Source: Dechloromonas sp. HYN0024
Lineage (GTDB): Bacteria > Pseudomonadota > Gammaproteobacteria > Burkholderiales > Rhodocyclaceae
Direction of reading: 5' to 3'
Assembly: GCF_003441615.1 (NCBI RefSeq)
Contig: NZ_CP031842.1
Location: forward strand, 762,501-826,500
DNA: 64,000 nt
Position numbers and translations under genes: made by a program. The notes beneath the pieces are model-generated. The model saw only the letters and a program-made list of their open reading frames with translations. It was not told the origin of the DNA and did no database searches. Positions within the stretch are counted from its first letter, which is position 1. Each line of letters begins with the position of its first letter. Shown piece after piece: positions 52,574 to 60,871 of the stretch.

Positions 52574-53339
52574 GGCCATGGTCACTACTTTGAAATCCCT
52601 GAAGCTCTTCGGTATGGCACAAGCCATTGAGGAACTGGCTGCCCAGAGTTCGCCGGCCTATCTGAATGCACAATCAATTCTGGACAGCCTGCTCAAGGCC
52701 GAATTGGCTGAACGAGAGGTCCGCTCGGTCAATTACCAGATGAAGATTGCCCGTTTCCCTGCTTACCGTGATCTGTCGGGATTCGATTTCACGCAGAGTG
52801 TCGCCAATGAGGCTCTGGTGCGCCATCTCCACCGTGGAGAGTTCATGGATTCAGCTCACAACGTTGTGCTCATCGGTGGGCCAGGCACCGGCAAGACCCA
52901 TCTGGCCACCGCCATCAGTGTGCAGGCCATCATGCATGCTCATCAGCGTGTCCGCTTCTTCTCGACGGTCGATTTGGTCAACGCTCTGGAACAGGAGAAG
53001 CAGTCAGGCAAGCAGGGGCAGATTGCCAACCGTCTGGTGCATGCTGATCTAGTGATCCTTGATGAACTGGGCTATTTACCGTTCAGTCAGAACGGTGGTG
53101 CTTTGCTGTTCCATCTCATGAGTAAGCTCTACGAGAAGACCAGCCTGATCATCACGACCAATCTGAGTTTCTCTGAATGGGCCAGCATCTTTGGCGATCC
53201 GAAGATGACTACTGCACTGCTCGACCGGCTGACTCATCACTGCCATATCGTCGAAACGGGCAACGAAAGTTACCGTTTCAGGAACAGTTCAACCAAGGTT
53301 AGCAAGGAGGTGAAGACTAGAAATCCATCTGTGACTTGA
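52563..53339 (+). CDS. istB: IS21-family helper ATPase IstB
   Basis: A 258-residue AAA+ ATPase that assists IstA in target selection. Walker [10 protein letters not shown] ([19 protein letters not shown], about residue 107), Walker [12 protein letters not shown], and the sensor region [19 protein letters not shown] are intact. ATG 52563 is preferred over an in-frame codon at 52512. The element therefore looks transposition-competent at the protein level. Confidence 0.95.
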   Translation: MLPEAMVTTLKSLKLFGMAQAIEELAAQSSPAYLNAQSILDSLLKAELAEREVRSVNYQMKIARFPAYRDLSGFDFTQSVANEALVRHLHRGEFMDSAHNVVLIGGPGTGKTHLATAISVQAIMHAHQRVRFFSTVDLVNALEQEKQSGKQGQIANRLVHADLVILDELGYLPFSQNGGALLFHLMSKLYEKTSLIITTNLSFSEWASIFGDPKMTTALLDRLTHHCHIVETGNESYRFRNSSTKVSKEVKTRNPSVT

Positions 53340-53385
53340 GCCATACTGAGGCTCATCGGGTGGGTCAGATTTCAGTGCAAATCCC

Positions 53386-53411
53386 GGGTCAGTTTTACGT
53401 GCAACTCAACA
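53386..53411 (-). repeat. Right terminal inverted repeat of the IS21 element
   Basis: The 26 bases ending CGTGCAACTCAACA exactly mirror the left end at 50944-50969. Confidence 0.93.
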
Positions 53412-53412
53412 C

Positions 53413-55362
53413 TATGATGGTTCTCCAAGCAGTGTTGAGGCCGTTCGGTTAAATGTCGAGCGGTCTGGTGAGATAGGTCAGCTTATTGCTGGTAATTTCA
53501 AATCCAGCATTGTCTTGGTTCCGCTCCAGGATATTGATGCGGAGACCGGTGCTCGCATCGATTACCGCTCATTGTCTCAAGAGCTAGAAAAGATACGCGG
53601 CAAGTACGAATCTGATCGCATCAAGCTTCACATCACTGGCTTTGCGAAAGTTGTTGGTGATCTGCTAGATGGTTTGATGCAGGTAATGTTGTTTTTCGCT
53701 ATGGCGATTGCAGTTTGTACTTTAGTTCTTTATTGGTACACCCGCTGCGCCAGAAGTACGGTTCTAGTTGTCCTTTGTTCGATGGTTGCGGTTGTCTGGT
53801 TGCTCGGGCTTCTGCCTACCTTGGGCTACGAACTTGACCCATACTCAATATTGGTGCCTTTCCTCGTCTTCGCCATCGGCATGAGTCACGGAGCCCAGAA
53901 GATGAACGGCATCATGCAGGACATCGGGCGTGGAACCGACAAGCTGGTCGCCGCCCGCTTCACCTTCCGCCGCCTGATCCTGGCTGGTGTCACCGCCCTG
54001 CTGGCCGATGCAGTGGGCTTTGCCGTGCTTATGGTCATCAAGATCCAGGTCATCCAGGATCTCGCCATTACGGCCAGTATCGGCGTAGGGGTGCTGATTT
54101 TCACCAACCTCGTGCTGCTACCAATTTTGCTCTCTTTCACGGGGGTTAGCCCCATCGCTGCCAAACGTAGCCTGAGTGCCGAAATCTCGGAAACCCAAGA
54201 TCAGCATCAGGCAAAGCACCCGTTTTGGGCATTCCTTGATTTGTTCACACAGAAAAAATGGGCGGCGATTGCGGTATCCATTGGCATAGCAATGGGTACC
54301 TTCGGACTTGTTGTCAGTTTCCAGTTGAAGATTGGGGATACCGACCCAGGGGCTCCGGAGCTTAGGGCTGACTCGCGCTATAACAAGGACAATGCATTCA
54401 TGGTGGCTAATTATGCTGCCAGCAGTGATATCTACATCGTCATGATTAAGACGCCGCAGTATGCTTGTGCGCTATATGACACGGTAATGGCTGTGGATGC
54501 GCTGGAACGTCAACTGCAACAACTTCCAGGTGTTGAATTGACCTCCTCCTTGGCTGGCTTATCGAAAGCGGCCAGTGCTGGGCTAAACGAGGGGAGTGCA
54601 AAGTGGTTTGAGGTTCCTCGCTCTCAGGACATGCTCAACGCAATTGTGACGCGTGCACCGCGCGAACTGTTTAACCAACAGTGCGATATGACGACTCTTT
54701 ATGTGTATCTGAAAGACCACAAGGCAGATACGCTGACCCGTGTTGTTGAAACTGTCGAAGCCTTCGCTCAGAAGTACGGCACCGAAGAAATTCAGTTCCT
54801 AAACGCAGCTGGGAATGCGGGTATCGAAGCAGCCACGAATATCGTGGTTAAGAAGGCCAACGTCGAAATGCTGCTGCTTGTATATGCGGCTGTTATCGTC
54901 CTCGCATTTATTACATTCCGCTCATGGAGGGCAGTTGTGTGTGCTGTCTTGCCATTGATGCTGACCTCGGTTCTCTGCGAGGCACTCATGGTCTGGCTGA
55001 ATATCGGAGTCAAGGTAGCCACTTTGCCAGTAATTGCCTTAGGGGTTGGCATCGGGGTCGATTACGCCCTTTACATTATGACCGTTACCCTGGCTCGACT
55101 TAAAGAAGGAATGACGCTCTCAGAGGCTTATTACAACGCATTGATCTTTACGGGCAAGGTTGTTGTGCTGACCGGCATTACTCTTGGAATTGCGGTTGCT
55201 ACTTGGGCATGGTCTCCAATCAAATTCCAAGCGGATATGGGGATTCTTCTTGCATTCATGTTTGTCTGGAACATGCTGGGCGCTTTGATCCTATTGCCTG
55301 CGTTGGGTCATTTCCTGCTCCGGCCTAAAAAATCGCTCGTCTCTAAGATCAACAAGGAGTAA
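53413..55362 (+). pseudogene. 5'-truncated RND/MMPL-type exporter
   Basis: The frame is open from the IS boundary (YDGSPSSVEAVRLNVERSGE onward) to the stop at 55362. It encodes about 649 residues of an RND-superfamily membrane protein of the MMPL/patched-like predicted-exporter type. It includes helices with the TM4-type sequence SILVPFLVFAIGMSHGAQKM and the paired second-half IALGVGIGVDYALYIMTVTL. The normal first membrane helix and early periplasmic part are missing because the gene is cut by the IS. Codons 53850-54170 are visibly more GC-rich than the flanks, suggesting a mosaic. The universal stress protein gene follows after four bases. It may still be translated from an internal codon (for example TTG 53515), but function is doubtful. 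Confidence 0.75.
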
Positions 55363-55366
55363 CGCC

Positions 55367-56389
55367 ATGTATCGCCACATGTTGGTTCCACTCGATGGCT
55401 CTGAATTGGCAACCAGTCTAATCTCTGAAGCAGTTGAGTTCGCTCGGACTCTTGGTGCGCAGATTACATTCTTCACAATGCGCGAGGATTTTGGTGCGAC
55501 AGAGTCGGGAGCCCTTAGCAGATCGCTGTCGCCTGAAACCTACCAGGAATTGGCCGCAGGGGATGCTAATGCGATAGTTTCCAAGGCGCTCGCGGCGGCG
55601 GGCGCCTACAAACTTCAGGCGGAAGGCGTAGTTCGTACTGGAGGCAAGCCATATCAATTAATCCTCTCAGTAGCAGAGGAAAAAGGATGTGATTTGATTT
55701 ATATGGCCTCACATGGCCGTCGTGGTCTTCGGGGACTTTTTCTCGGTTCGCAGACTCAAAAGGTTTTGGCGCACACAAAAATTCCTGTACTTGTTGCAAC
55801 TGTTGAGTCCAATGCGGGGGCCGATTTTGCTCGTTCGGCTGTTGGGCGCATTCAAGATGAACATCGCACGATTGCCGTTATATTGAGTGGATTGCGTAAT
55901 AGTGCCGAGCAACTGCGGGACGGTGCAACGGCTATAGATATGGCGCTTCTCCAGGACATGGTTTCATACATGACCTTATTTCCTGAGCGACTACATCATC
56001 CCAAGGAAGAGCAATATCTATTCGCCCACTTAAGAAAAAAGACTGCTGAATTAGATGAAGTAATCAATTTGCTTGAGGCGGAGCATCGTGATGGTGCTTC
56101 CCTGTTGCAAGAGGTTTCAGATCTCCTGAGGAAGCTTGATACCGATCCAGTTTTGAGCCGTCAGGCTGTAGCGCAAAGCATTGAGCGCTTTGTTGATTCG
56201 CAATGGCATCACCTGAATACCGAAGAAAAGCTAATCCTTCCGTCAGCTAAGCAGCACCTCGCTGAGTCTGAATGGCAGGAGATCGAAATGGCGTTTTCCG
56301 TAAATGGCGATCTCAGGCGTGGAAGCGAGGATGACCTTCGCTTCCAGGAATTGTTTGTAAAGCTAACCAACCGGTCCAGTTTGATCTGA
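55367..56389 (+). CDS. Universal stress protein fused to a hemerythrin-like domain
   Basis: A 340-residue fusion. Residues 1-145 are a universal stress protein with the UspA-type ATP-binding ending (MASHGRRGLRGLFLGSQTQK, then VLAHTKIPVLVA). Residues 160-320 form a hemerythrin-like helical bundle with DEHRTIAVILSG, HHPKEEQYLF, EAEHRDGASLL and HLNTEEKLILPSAK, which provide the His/Glu/Asp pattern of a di-iron site. This would join adenine-nucleotide sensing to oxygen, nitric oxide or iron sensing. The gene directly follows the truncated exporter and precedes a quinone reductase, in lower-GC sequence. Confidence 0.88.
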   Translation: MYRHMLVPLDGSELATSLISEAVEFARTLGAQITFFTMREDFGATESGALSRSLSPETYQELAAGDANAIVSKALAAAGAYKLQAEGVVRTGGKPYQLILSVAEEKGCDLIYMASHGRRGLRGLFLGSQTQKVLAHTKIPVLVATVESNAGADFARSAVGRIQDEHRTIAVILSGLRNSAEQLRDGATAIDMALLQDMVSYMTLFPERLHHPKEEQYLFAHLRKKTAELDEVINLLEAEHRDGASLLQEVSDLLRKLDTDPVLSRQAVAQSIERFVDSQWHHLNTEEKLILPSAKQHLAESEWQEIEMAFSVNGDLRRGSEDDLRFQELFVKLTNRSSLI

Positions 56390-56395
56390 CGTCGA

Positions 56396-57094
56396 ATGAA
56401 TGTACTAATAGTCCACGCGCACCCAGAACCAAAATCGTTCAGCGGTGCATTAATGCGTACTGCATTTGAAGAGTTCACCAGTCAAGGACATAGCGTCCTT
56501 ATTTCCGACTTATATGCGATGAAGTGGAATCCAGTGGCCAGTTCGGGAGACTTTTGTCGGCGAACAAATAAGGACTATCTCGTTTATGCCATGGAGCAGC
56601 GGCACAACTACGAGAACGGAAGTTTGGCGGACGACGTCGCTGCGGAGATTGAAAAAGTTAAGTGGTGCGACCTATTGGTTTTCAACTTTCCTATTTACTG
56701 GTTTTCAGAACCGGCTATTTTAAAAGGTTGGATCGACCGAGTAATGGTTTCTGGATTGTTTTACGGAGGTCGTCGGATTTACAGCGCTGGTGGGATGCGT
56801 GGTAAGCGGGCGATGGTGACAGTCACGCTCGGTGGTCGTGAGCATATGTTCGGTCCTGAAGCTATTCACGGGGAGTTGGAGGCCATGCTTCGACCTCTGC
56901 TGCAAGGGACTTTTGGCTACTGTGGCTTTGGAGTATTGCCGCCCTTTGCAGCCTATCACGTGCCCTATATAAGCGATTATGCGCGAAATAAGATTTTAAA
57001 TGACTATCGTCAATGGTTGGGTGACTTGAATTCATTAACGCCTGTACGCATGCCAAGCTTAGAACACTTTGATCAAGAGTTTAGACCGCTGTAA
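56396..57094 (+). CDS. NAD(P)H:quinone oxidoreductase, MdaB/NQO1-like
   Basis: A 232-residue flavodoxin-fold flavoprotein. The FMN/FAD-binding start NVLIVHAHPEPKSFSGALMR, the internal LLVFNFPIYWFSEPAILKGW with its Trp/Phe pocket, and GLFYGGRRIYSAGGMRGKRA match the NQO1/MdaB/KefF family. These enzymes carry out two-electron reduction of quinones, avoiding semiquinones. It is in the same low-GC segment as the stress-protein fusion, seven bases downstream. A terminator follows. Confidence 0.88.
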   Translation: MNVLIVHAHPEPKSFSGALMRTAFEEFTSQGHSVLISDLYAMKWNPVASSGDFCRRTNKDYLVYAMEQRHNYENGSLADDVAAEIEKVKWCDLLVFNFPIYWFSEPAILKGWIDRVMVSGLFYGGRRIYSAGGMRGKRAMVTVTLGGREHMFGPEAIHGELEAMLRPLLQGTFGYCGFGVLPPFAAYHVPYISDYARNKILNDYRQWLGDLNSLTPVRMPSLEHFDQEFRPL

Positions 57095-57170
57095 GCGGAT
57101 GTAGGCTTGAGATTAATCCCTCTGCGCTGACGATACGGGAAGTCTCCTCCAATGTCGTCAGAGTACTTTG

Positions 57171-57197
57171 CCCAGAGCATGTCTCTGGGTTTTTTTT
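57171..57197 (+). terminator. Terminator after the quinone reductase gene
   Basis: CCCAGAG (57171-57177) pairs with CTCTGGG (57183-57189), followed by eight T's. Confidence 0.9.
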
Positions 57198-57383
57198 AGT
57201 ACATTGTTATGCACTCGACACCCCCCCCGTTTTGGGTAACAGTGGGCTTTAAAGTCAGTTGGGCGTCGATTCCACACAAAGTACAAATGGCCGGTCTGTA
57301 CTCAGAACCGGCCTATTCTCTAACAGGATTGGACCGACTGCTTTGGCCGAAGGCCAGAAGCTTTTAAGCGATAGTGTGCAATA
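57198..57383. other. Intergenic sequence with a strong hairpin
   Basis: No gene is seen. GGCCGGTCTG (57289-57298) pairs with CAGAACCGGCC (57303-57313) around TACT with one bulged A. There is a C-rich run near 57222. The hairpin has no U-tract and may be a relic terminator or processing site. Confidence 0.45.
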
Positions 57384-57412
57384 AAAAGAGGGAGCTAATT
57401 GCTCCCTCTTTT
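57384..57412. terminator. Bidirectional terminator, first of a pair
   Basis: AAAAGAGGGAGC-TAATT-GCTCCCTCTTTT. The stem with A/T tails can stop transcription from either side. Confidence 0.9.
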
Positions 57413-57423
57413 CACAAACGCGT

Positions 57424-57494
57424 TTTACGGATTTTTTATTCGTGGTGCTGCCAAAATTTACGAATTTTTTATTCGATTTACGAGTTTTTTATCC
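57424..57494. repeat. Three AT-rich direct repeats containing a CGAAT/ATTCG dyad
   Basis: Copies of TTTACG-RR-TTTTTTATTC at 57424-57442, 57457-57475 and 57477-57494; a fourth, more divergent copy lies at 57552-57569 beyond the second terminator. The middle copy is palindromic (CGAAT-TTTTT-ATTCG). They sit between two related terminators downstream of sodB. The function is unknown; candidate protein-binding repeats or a decayed array of 3'-end hairpins. Confidence 0.5.
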
Positions 57495-57513
57495 TGAAAT
57501 AGCAATTGCAATG

Positions 57514-57542
57514 AAAAGGGGGAGCTAATGCTCCCCCTTTTT
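57514..57542. terminator. Bidirectional terminator, second of a pair, 3' of sodB
   Basis: AAAAGGGGGAGC-TAAT-GCTCCCCCTTTTT. It is nearly the same as the terminator at 57384-57412 (GGGAGCTAAT...GCTCCC core), suggesting local duplication. It serves sodB on the minus strand. Confidence 0.9.
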
Positions 57543-57584
57543 CAAACTCGTGTTACGAGCTTTTGATCCTCAAATACACCGGAA

Positions 57585-58172
57585 TCAGCCAGCGAAGTTG
57601 GCCTCGGCGAAGCACCAGTTAACCAACGAGGCCAGGTAGGTTTCGACGAACTTCGGACGCATGTTGCGGTAGTCGATGTAGTAGGCGTGTTCCCAGACGT
57701 CAACGCAGAGCAGGGCCTTGTCACCGGTGGTCAGCGGGGTGCCGGCGGCGCCCATGTTGACGATGTCGACGGAGCCGTCAGCTTTCTTGACCAGCCAGGT
57801 CCAGCCGGAACCGAAGTTGCCGACGGCAGAGGTCTGGAAGGCGGTCTTGAAGGCGTCGAGCGAACCCCACTTGGCGTTGATGGCATCAGCCAGCGCGCCC
57901 TTCGGAGCGCCGCCGCCGTTCGGGGTCAGGCAGTTCCAGAAGAAGGTGTGGTTCCAGACCTGGGCCGCATTGTTGTACACGCCGCCAGCCGGCGCCTTCT
58001 TGACGATGGCTTCGAGGTCGAGGTTTTCGTACTCGGTACCCTTGATCAGGTTGTTCAGGTTGGTGACATAGGCCTGATGGTGCTTGCTGTAGTGGTAGTC
58101 AAAGGTCTCGGCCGACATGTGCGGGGCGAGGGCATCTTTGGCAAACGGCAGGGCGGGCAGTTGATGTTCCAT
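57585..58172 (-). CDS. sodB: Iron superoxide dismutase
   Basis: A 195-residue Fe/Mn-type superoxide dismutase. The first metal-ligand histidine is at H27 (FDYHYSKHHQAYV), the second in WNHTFFWNCLTPNGGG, and the Asp and third His in DVWEHAYYIDYRN. Length and the sequence around the second ligand favour the iron form. GGAGAAC precedes the ATG. It is cytoplasmic, lacking a signal peptide, and bounded by a double terminator. Confidence 0.95.
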   Translation of the reverse strand: MEHQLPALPFAKDALAPHMSAETFDYHYSKHHQAYVTNLNNLIKGTEYENLDLEAIVKKAPAGGVYNNAAQVWNHTFFWNCLTPNGGGAPKGALADAINAKWGSLDAFKTAFQTSAVGNFGSGWTWLVKKADGSVDIVNMGAAGTPLTTGDKALLCVDVWEHAYYIDYRNMRPKFVETYLASLVNWCFAEANFAG

Positions 58173-58213
58173 TTATGTTCTCCGTTGGGTTTGATGGGGG
58201 TAAAGCGAAAATT

Positions 58214-59566
58214 CTAGTCAGCTTCCGGGTCTGCGACAACCTGATTGACGGTGGCTTCGGCCGCACCGACGGAAAATCTCAATTTGAGCAGGTCGCCGGC
58301 GTTGAGTTGGCTGGTGTTACGTACCGCCCGCCCGTCGGTTCCGATGGCGAGTGTATAGCCTCGTGACAGGACGGCGTGCGGGTCAAGCTGGCTAAGACTG
58401 CTGGCCAGTGCATTTAGTTTCCCGGATTGTTGAGAAATCGCCCACTGACTTTGTCGGGTCAGGCGGTATTTGAAATGAGTCAGGCCTTCTGCCAGCTTTT
58501 CCGGGCGGGGGCGGGCGCTGCTATGGCGCAGGGAGAGCGCTTGCAGGCGTACGGCACAGTGTTCGCTTTGCCGGCGCAGGGCATGCTGGAGCCGGCTGCC
58601 AAAGGCGGCCGTTTCGCGCTGGCGCTGGCGCAGGCGTTCGGCTGGGTGAACCAGACGGGCGGCCAGCCAGTCGAGGCGTTGCAGGTGGTCGGATAGCGTA
58701 CGGTCGAGGCGGCGCCCGAGCTGGTTTTCCAACAGGAGCAGGCGGTCGACCAGAGCCTCGCGATCCGGGCTGGCCAGTTCGGCTGCCGCCGTTGGTGTCG
58801 GGGCGCGCAGGTCGGCGGCGAAATCGGCAATGGTGAAATCGGTTTCATGGCCGACTCCCGAGATGACCGGAATGGGCGAGGTGTGGATGGCGCGGGCAAG
58901 GCTTTCGTCGTTGAAAGCCCAGAGGTCTTCGATACTGCCGCCGCCGCGACACAGTATGATCGCATCACAATCGCTGTGACCGGCCTGAGTGACAGCCTCG
59001 GTAATTTTGACGCCGGCACCGTCGCCCTGGACCGGGGTCGGGAAAATCCTGATGCCAATGTGCGGGGCACGCCGCTGCAGTGTCGTCAGAACATCGCGCA
59101 GGGCGGCGGCCTGCAGGCTGGTGACGATAGCCAGACGGCGGGGAAAGGACGGTAGTGGTCGCTTGCTGGCGGGGGAAAAAAGTCCCTCACCCTCAAGTTT
59201 CGCCTTGAGTTGCAGGAAGCGTTCGAAGAGGTCGCCCTGACCGGCCCGCCGGATGGCTTCGACATTGAGCTGGAATTCGCCACGTGGCTCATAGAATGAA
59301 ACGAGGATGCGGGCTTCAATCTTCTGGCCGTTTTCCAGCCGCCAGCCCAGGACTTGTGCCCGGCTGCGCCACATGACGCAACGCACCTGGGCGCTGGCGT
59401 CCTTGAGTGAAAAATAGACGTGACCGGAGGCGGCGTAGGTCAGGTTGGAGATTTCGCCACCCACCCAGGTCAGGGGAAACGCAGTTTCCAGGCAATCCCT
59501 TACCTGCCGGTTGAGGCTGGATACGCTGAGGACGGAGTTACCGACAGGAGGGGTGGGCATTGGCAT
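58214..59566 (-). CDS. xseA: Exodeoxyribonuclease VII large subunit
   Basis: A 450-residue protein (normal length). An OB-fold DNA-binding domain is at the N-terminus (VGGEISNLTYAASGHVYFSL, then KDASAQVRCVMWRSRAQVLG). The catalytic domain has GAGVKITEAV and IILCRGGGSIEDLWAFNDES, and a C-terminal coiled coil leads to the conserved HAVLSRGYTLAIG. It degrades single-stranded DNA with XseB, which is not in the window. It is divergent from exbB. Confidence 0.95.
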   Translation of the reverse strand: MPMPTPPVGNSVLSVSSLNRQVRDCLETAFPLTWVGGEISNLTYAASGHVYFSLKDASAQVRCVMWRSRAQVLGWRLENGQKIEARILVSFYEPRGEFQLNVEAIRRAGQGDLFERFLQLKAKLEGEGLFSPASKRPLPSFPRRLAIVTSLQAAALRDVLTTLQRRAPHIGIRIFPTPVQGDGAGVKITEAVTQAGHSDCDAIILCRGGGSIEDLWAFNDESLARAIHTSPIPVISGVGHETDFTIADFAADLRAPTPTAAAELASPDREALVDRLLLLENQLGRRLDRTLSDHLQRLDWLAARLVHPAERLRQRQRETAAFGSRLQHALRRQSEHCAVRLQALSLRHSSARPRPEKLAEGLTHFKYRLTRQSQWAISQQSGKLNALASSLSQLDPHAVLSRGYTLAIGTDGRAVRNTSQLNAGDLLKLRFSVGAAEATVNQVVADPEAD

Positions 59567-59848
59567 GGGCTGATTGTAACCTGTGCTAGTTATTTTTAAG
59601 TTGTCGTTGACAGGGCTTTGTTTTGTTAAATCATTGATTTAAAAGGGTGTAAATAACATGCCTCGTTTTTTGGCACAGTGTAAAAAATCCTTTGGTTGGT
59701 AGGGGTTAGCGCACTTGATGACAACACATTCACAGACTTATCCACAGGTTTTGGGGATAAGCTGCGGCAAGCCCGACATTTCGTCGCTTGCCCTGCGGCG
59801 GGGGGCAGGGCAAAATTGCAGGCTAATATTCCACCAAGGATAAATTAC
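59567..59848. promoter_or_regulatory. Regulatory gap between xseA and exbB with a DnaA-box dyad
   Basis: TTATCCACA at 59738-59746 is a perfect DnaA-box consensus. With GGATAAG downstream it forms the inverted repeat CTTATCC...GGATAAG (59737-59761). The preceding 100 bases are A/T-rich. This may be a DnaA-regulated promoter or merely a stray box. Replication-origin function is unlikely because only one perfect box is seen. AAGGA at 59835-59839 is the exbB ribosome binding site. Confidence 0.45.
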
Positions 59849-60454
59849 GTGTTTGCTATCGTTCAAGCGGCCGGCTGGCCGATCTGGCCATTGCTCCTGG
59901 CTTCGGTTATTTCCGTCGCACTGATTATCGAGCGCGTCGTTGCCCTGCGCCGTGCCAAGGTGGTACCAGCCGGGCTGTTGCAACGCGCGGTTGGCGAGTT
60001 CAAGCGTGGCGCCAATAACGACAAGCTCCTTGAGGAACTCGACCGCCATTCGCCGCTCGGTCGCGTGCTGTCGGCCGGCTTGCGCAACGTCAATGCGTCG
60101 CGCGAAATCATGAAGGAGTCGATCGAGGAAGCCGGGTCCGCCGTCTCCCACGAACTGAACCGCTACCTGACGACGCTCGGCACCATCGCCTCGATCAGCC
60201 CGCTGATGGGTCTGTTCGGCACGGTGGTCGGGATGATCGAAATTTTCGGCTCGCAATCGCCGAGCGGCGCCAACCCGATGCAACTGGCGCACGGTATTTC
60301 CGTCGCCCTGTACAACACCGGGTTCGGCTTGGTCATCGCCATTCCCAGCCTGATTGCCTGGCGGCATTTCCGGGCGCTGGCCGATGGCTTCGTTGTCGAG
60401 ATGGAGCAGCAGGCCGTCCGCCTCGTCGAGTACATGCACGGCGACCGGAAGTAA
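59849..60454 (+). CDS. exbB: ExbB/TolQ-family proton channel subunit
   Basis: A 201-residue inner-membrane protein with three hydrophobic segments: one at the N-terminus (AAGWPIWPLLLASVISVALI) and two later ones (GTIASISPLMGLFGTVVGMI, then YNTGFGLVIAIPSLIAWRHF). This is the MotA/TolQ/ExbB proton channel pattern. The start is GTG 59849 with AAGGA nine bases upstream; open sequence further 5' overlaps the DnaA-box region and lacks homology. exbD follows after three bases. No tonB is visible in the window. Confidence 0.93.
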   Translation: MFAIVQAAGWPIWPLLLASVISVALIIERVVALRRAKVVPAGLLQRAVGEFKRGANNDKLLEELDRHSPLGRVLSAGLRNVNASREIMKESIEEAGSAVSHELNRYLTTLGTIASISPLMGLFGTVVGMIEIFGSQSPSGANPMQLAHGISVALYNTGFGLVIAIPSLIAWRHFRALADGFVVEMEQQAVRLVEYMHGDRK

Positions 60455-60457
60455 GCG

Positions 60458-60871
60458 ATGAATTTTCAGCGCGGTCGTAGCCGGGAAGAGCCGGAAATCA
60501 ACCTGATTCCGATGATCGACGTGTTGCTCGTGATCATCATTTTCCTGATGCTGACCACCACCTACGCCAAGTTTTCGGGGCTGGAGATCAACCTGCCGAC
60601 GGCCGATGCCAGCAAGCAGGCAGAACAGCCGAATGAAGTGGCGGTGGCGGTGACGGCGAGCGGACAGGTCCTGATCAACAAGTCGCCGTTGACCACCAGC
60701 GACGTCAAGTCGATCGCCGATGGTTTGCGCCGGGCAGCGGGTGGTCGCGAAGATCCGTTGATCGTCATCAACGCCGATGCAAAGGCGACGCATCAAAGCG
60801 TCGTCGATATCATGCAGGCGGCGCAGACGGCGGGTTATCCGCACATTTCCTTCGCCACGCAGAATCGCTGA
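60458..60871 (+). CDS. exbD: ExbD/TolR-family subunit
   Basis: A 137-residue protein with one N-terminal membrane helix containing the essential Asp (NLIPMIDVLLVIIIFLMLTT) and a periplasmic domain. With ExbB it uses proton-motive force to energise TonB or a related partner. Its stop overlaps the lpxK start (ATGA-type). Placement ahead of lpxK and kdsB is common in beta- and gammaproteobacteria. Confidence 0.93.
   Translation: MNFQRGRSREEPEINLIPMIDVLLVIIIFLMLTTTYAKFSGLEINLPTADASKQAEQPNEVAVAVTASGQVLINKSPLTTSDVKSIADGLRRAAGGREDPLIVINADAKATHQSVVDIMQAAQTAGYPHISFATQNR

Larger units (their letters stand above)
50944..53411 (+). mobile_element. IS21-family insertion sequence
   Basis: A 2,468-bp element bounded by perfect 26-bp terminal inverted repeats that begin TGTTGAGTTGCACG and end ...AACTCAACA, with TG/CA termini as in IS21. 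Between them are istA and istB in the usual overlapping order. No direct repeat of 4-8 bases is seen at the junctions (left flank CACAGG, right flank CTATGA). The two flanks also belong to different genes, so this copy did not arise by simple insertion into a single target preserved on both sides. Further 5' additional repeats of the terminal motif were not traced. Confidence 0.93.

Noticed and set aside
57424..57569. CRISPR-like array
   Set aside because: The repeats are short, AT-rich and unevenly spaced (33, 20 and 75 bases), with no cas genes nearby.
59567..59848. Chromosomal origin of replication
   Set aside because: Only one perfect DnaA box is present, and no dnaA, dnaN or gidA-type genes are nearby.
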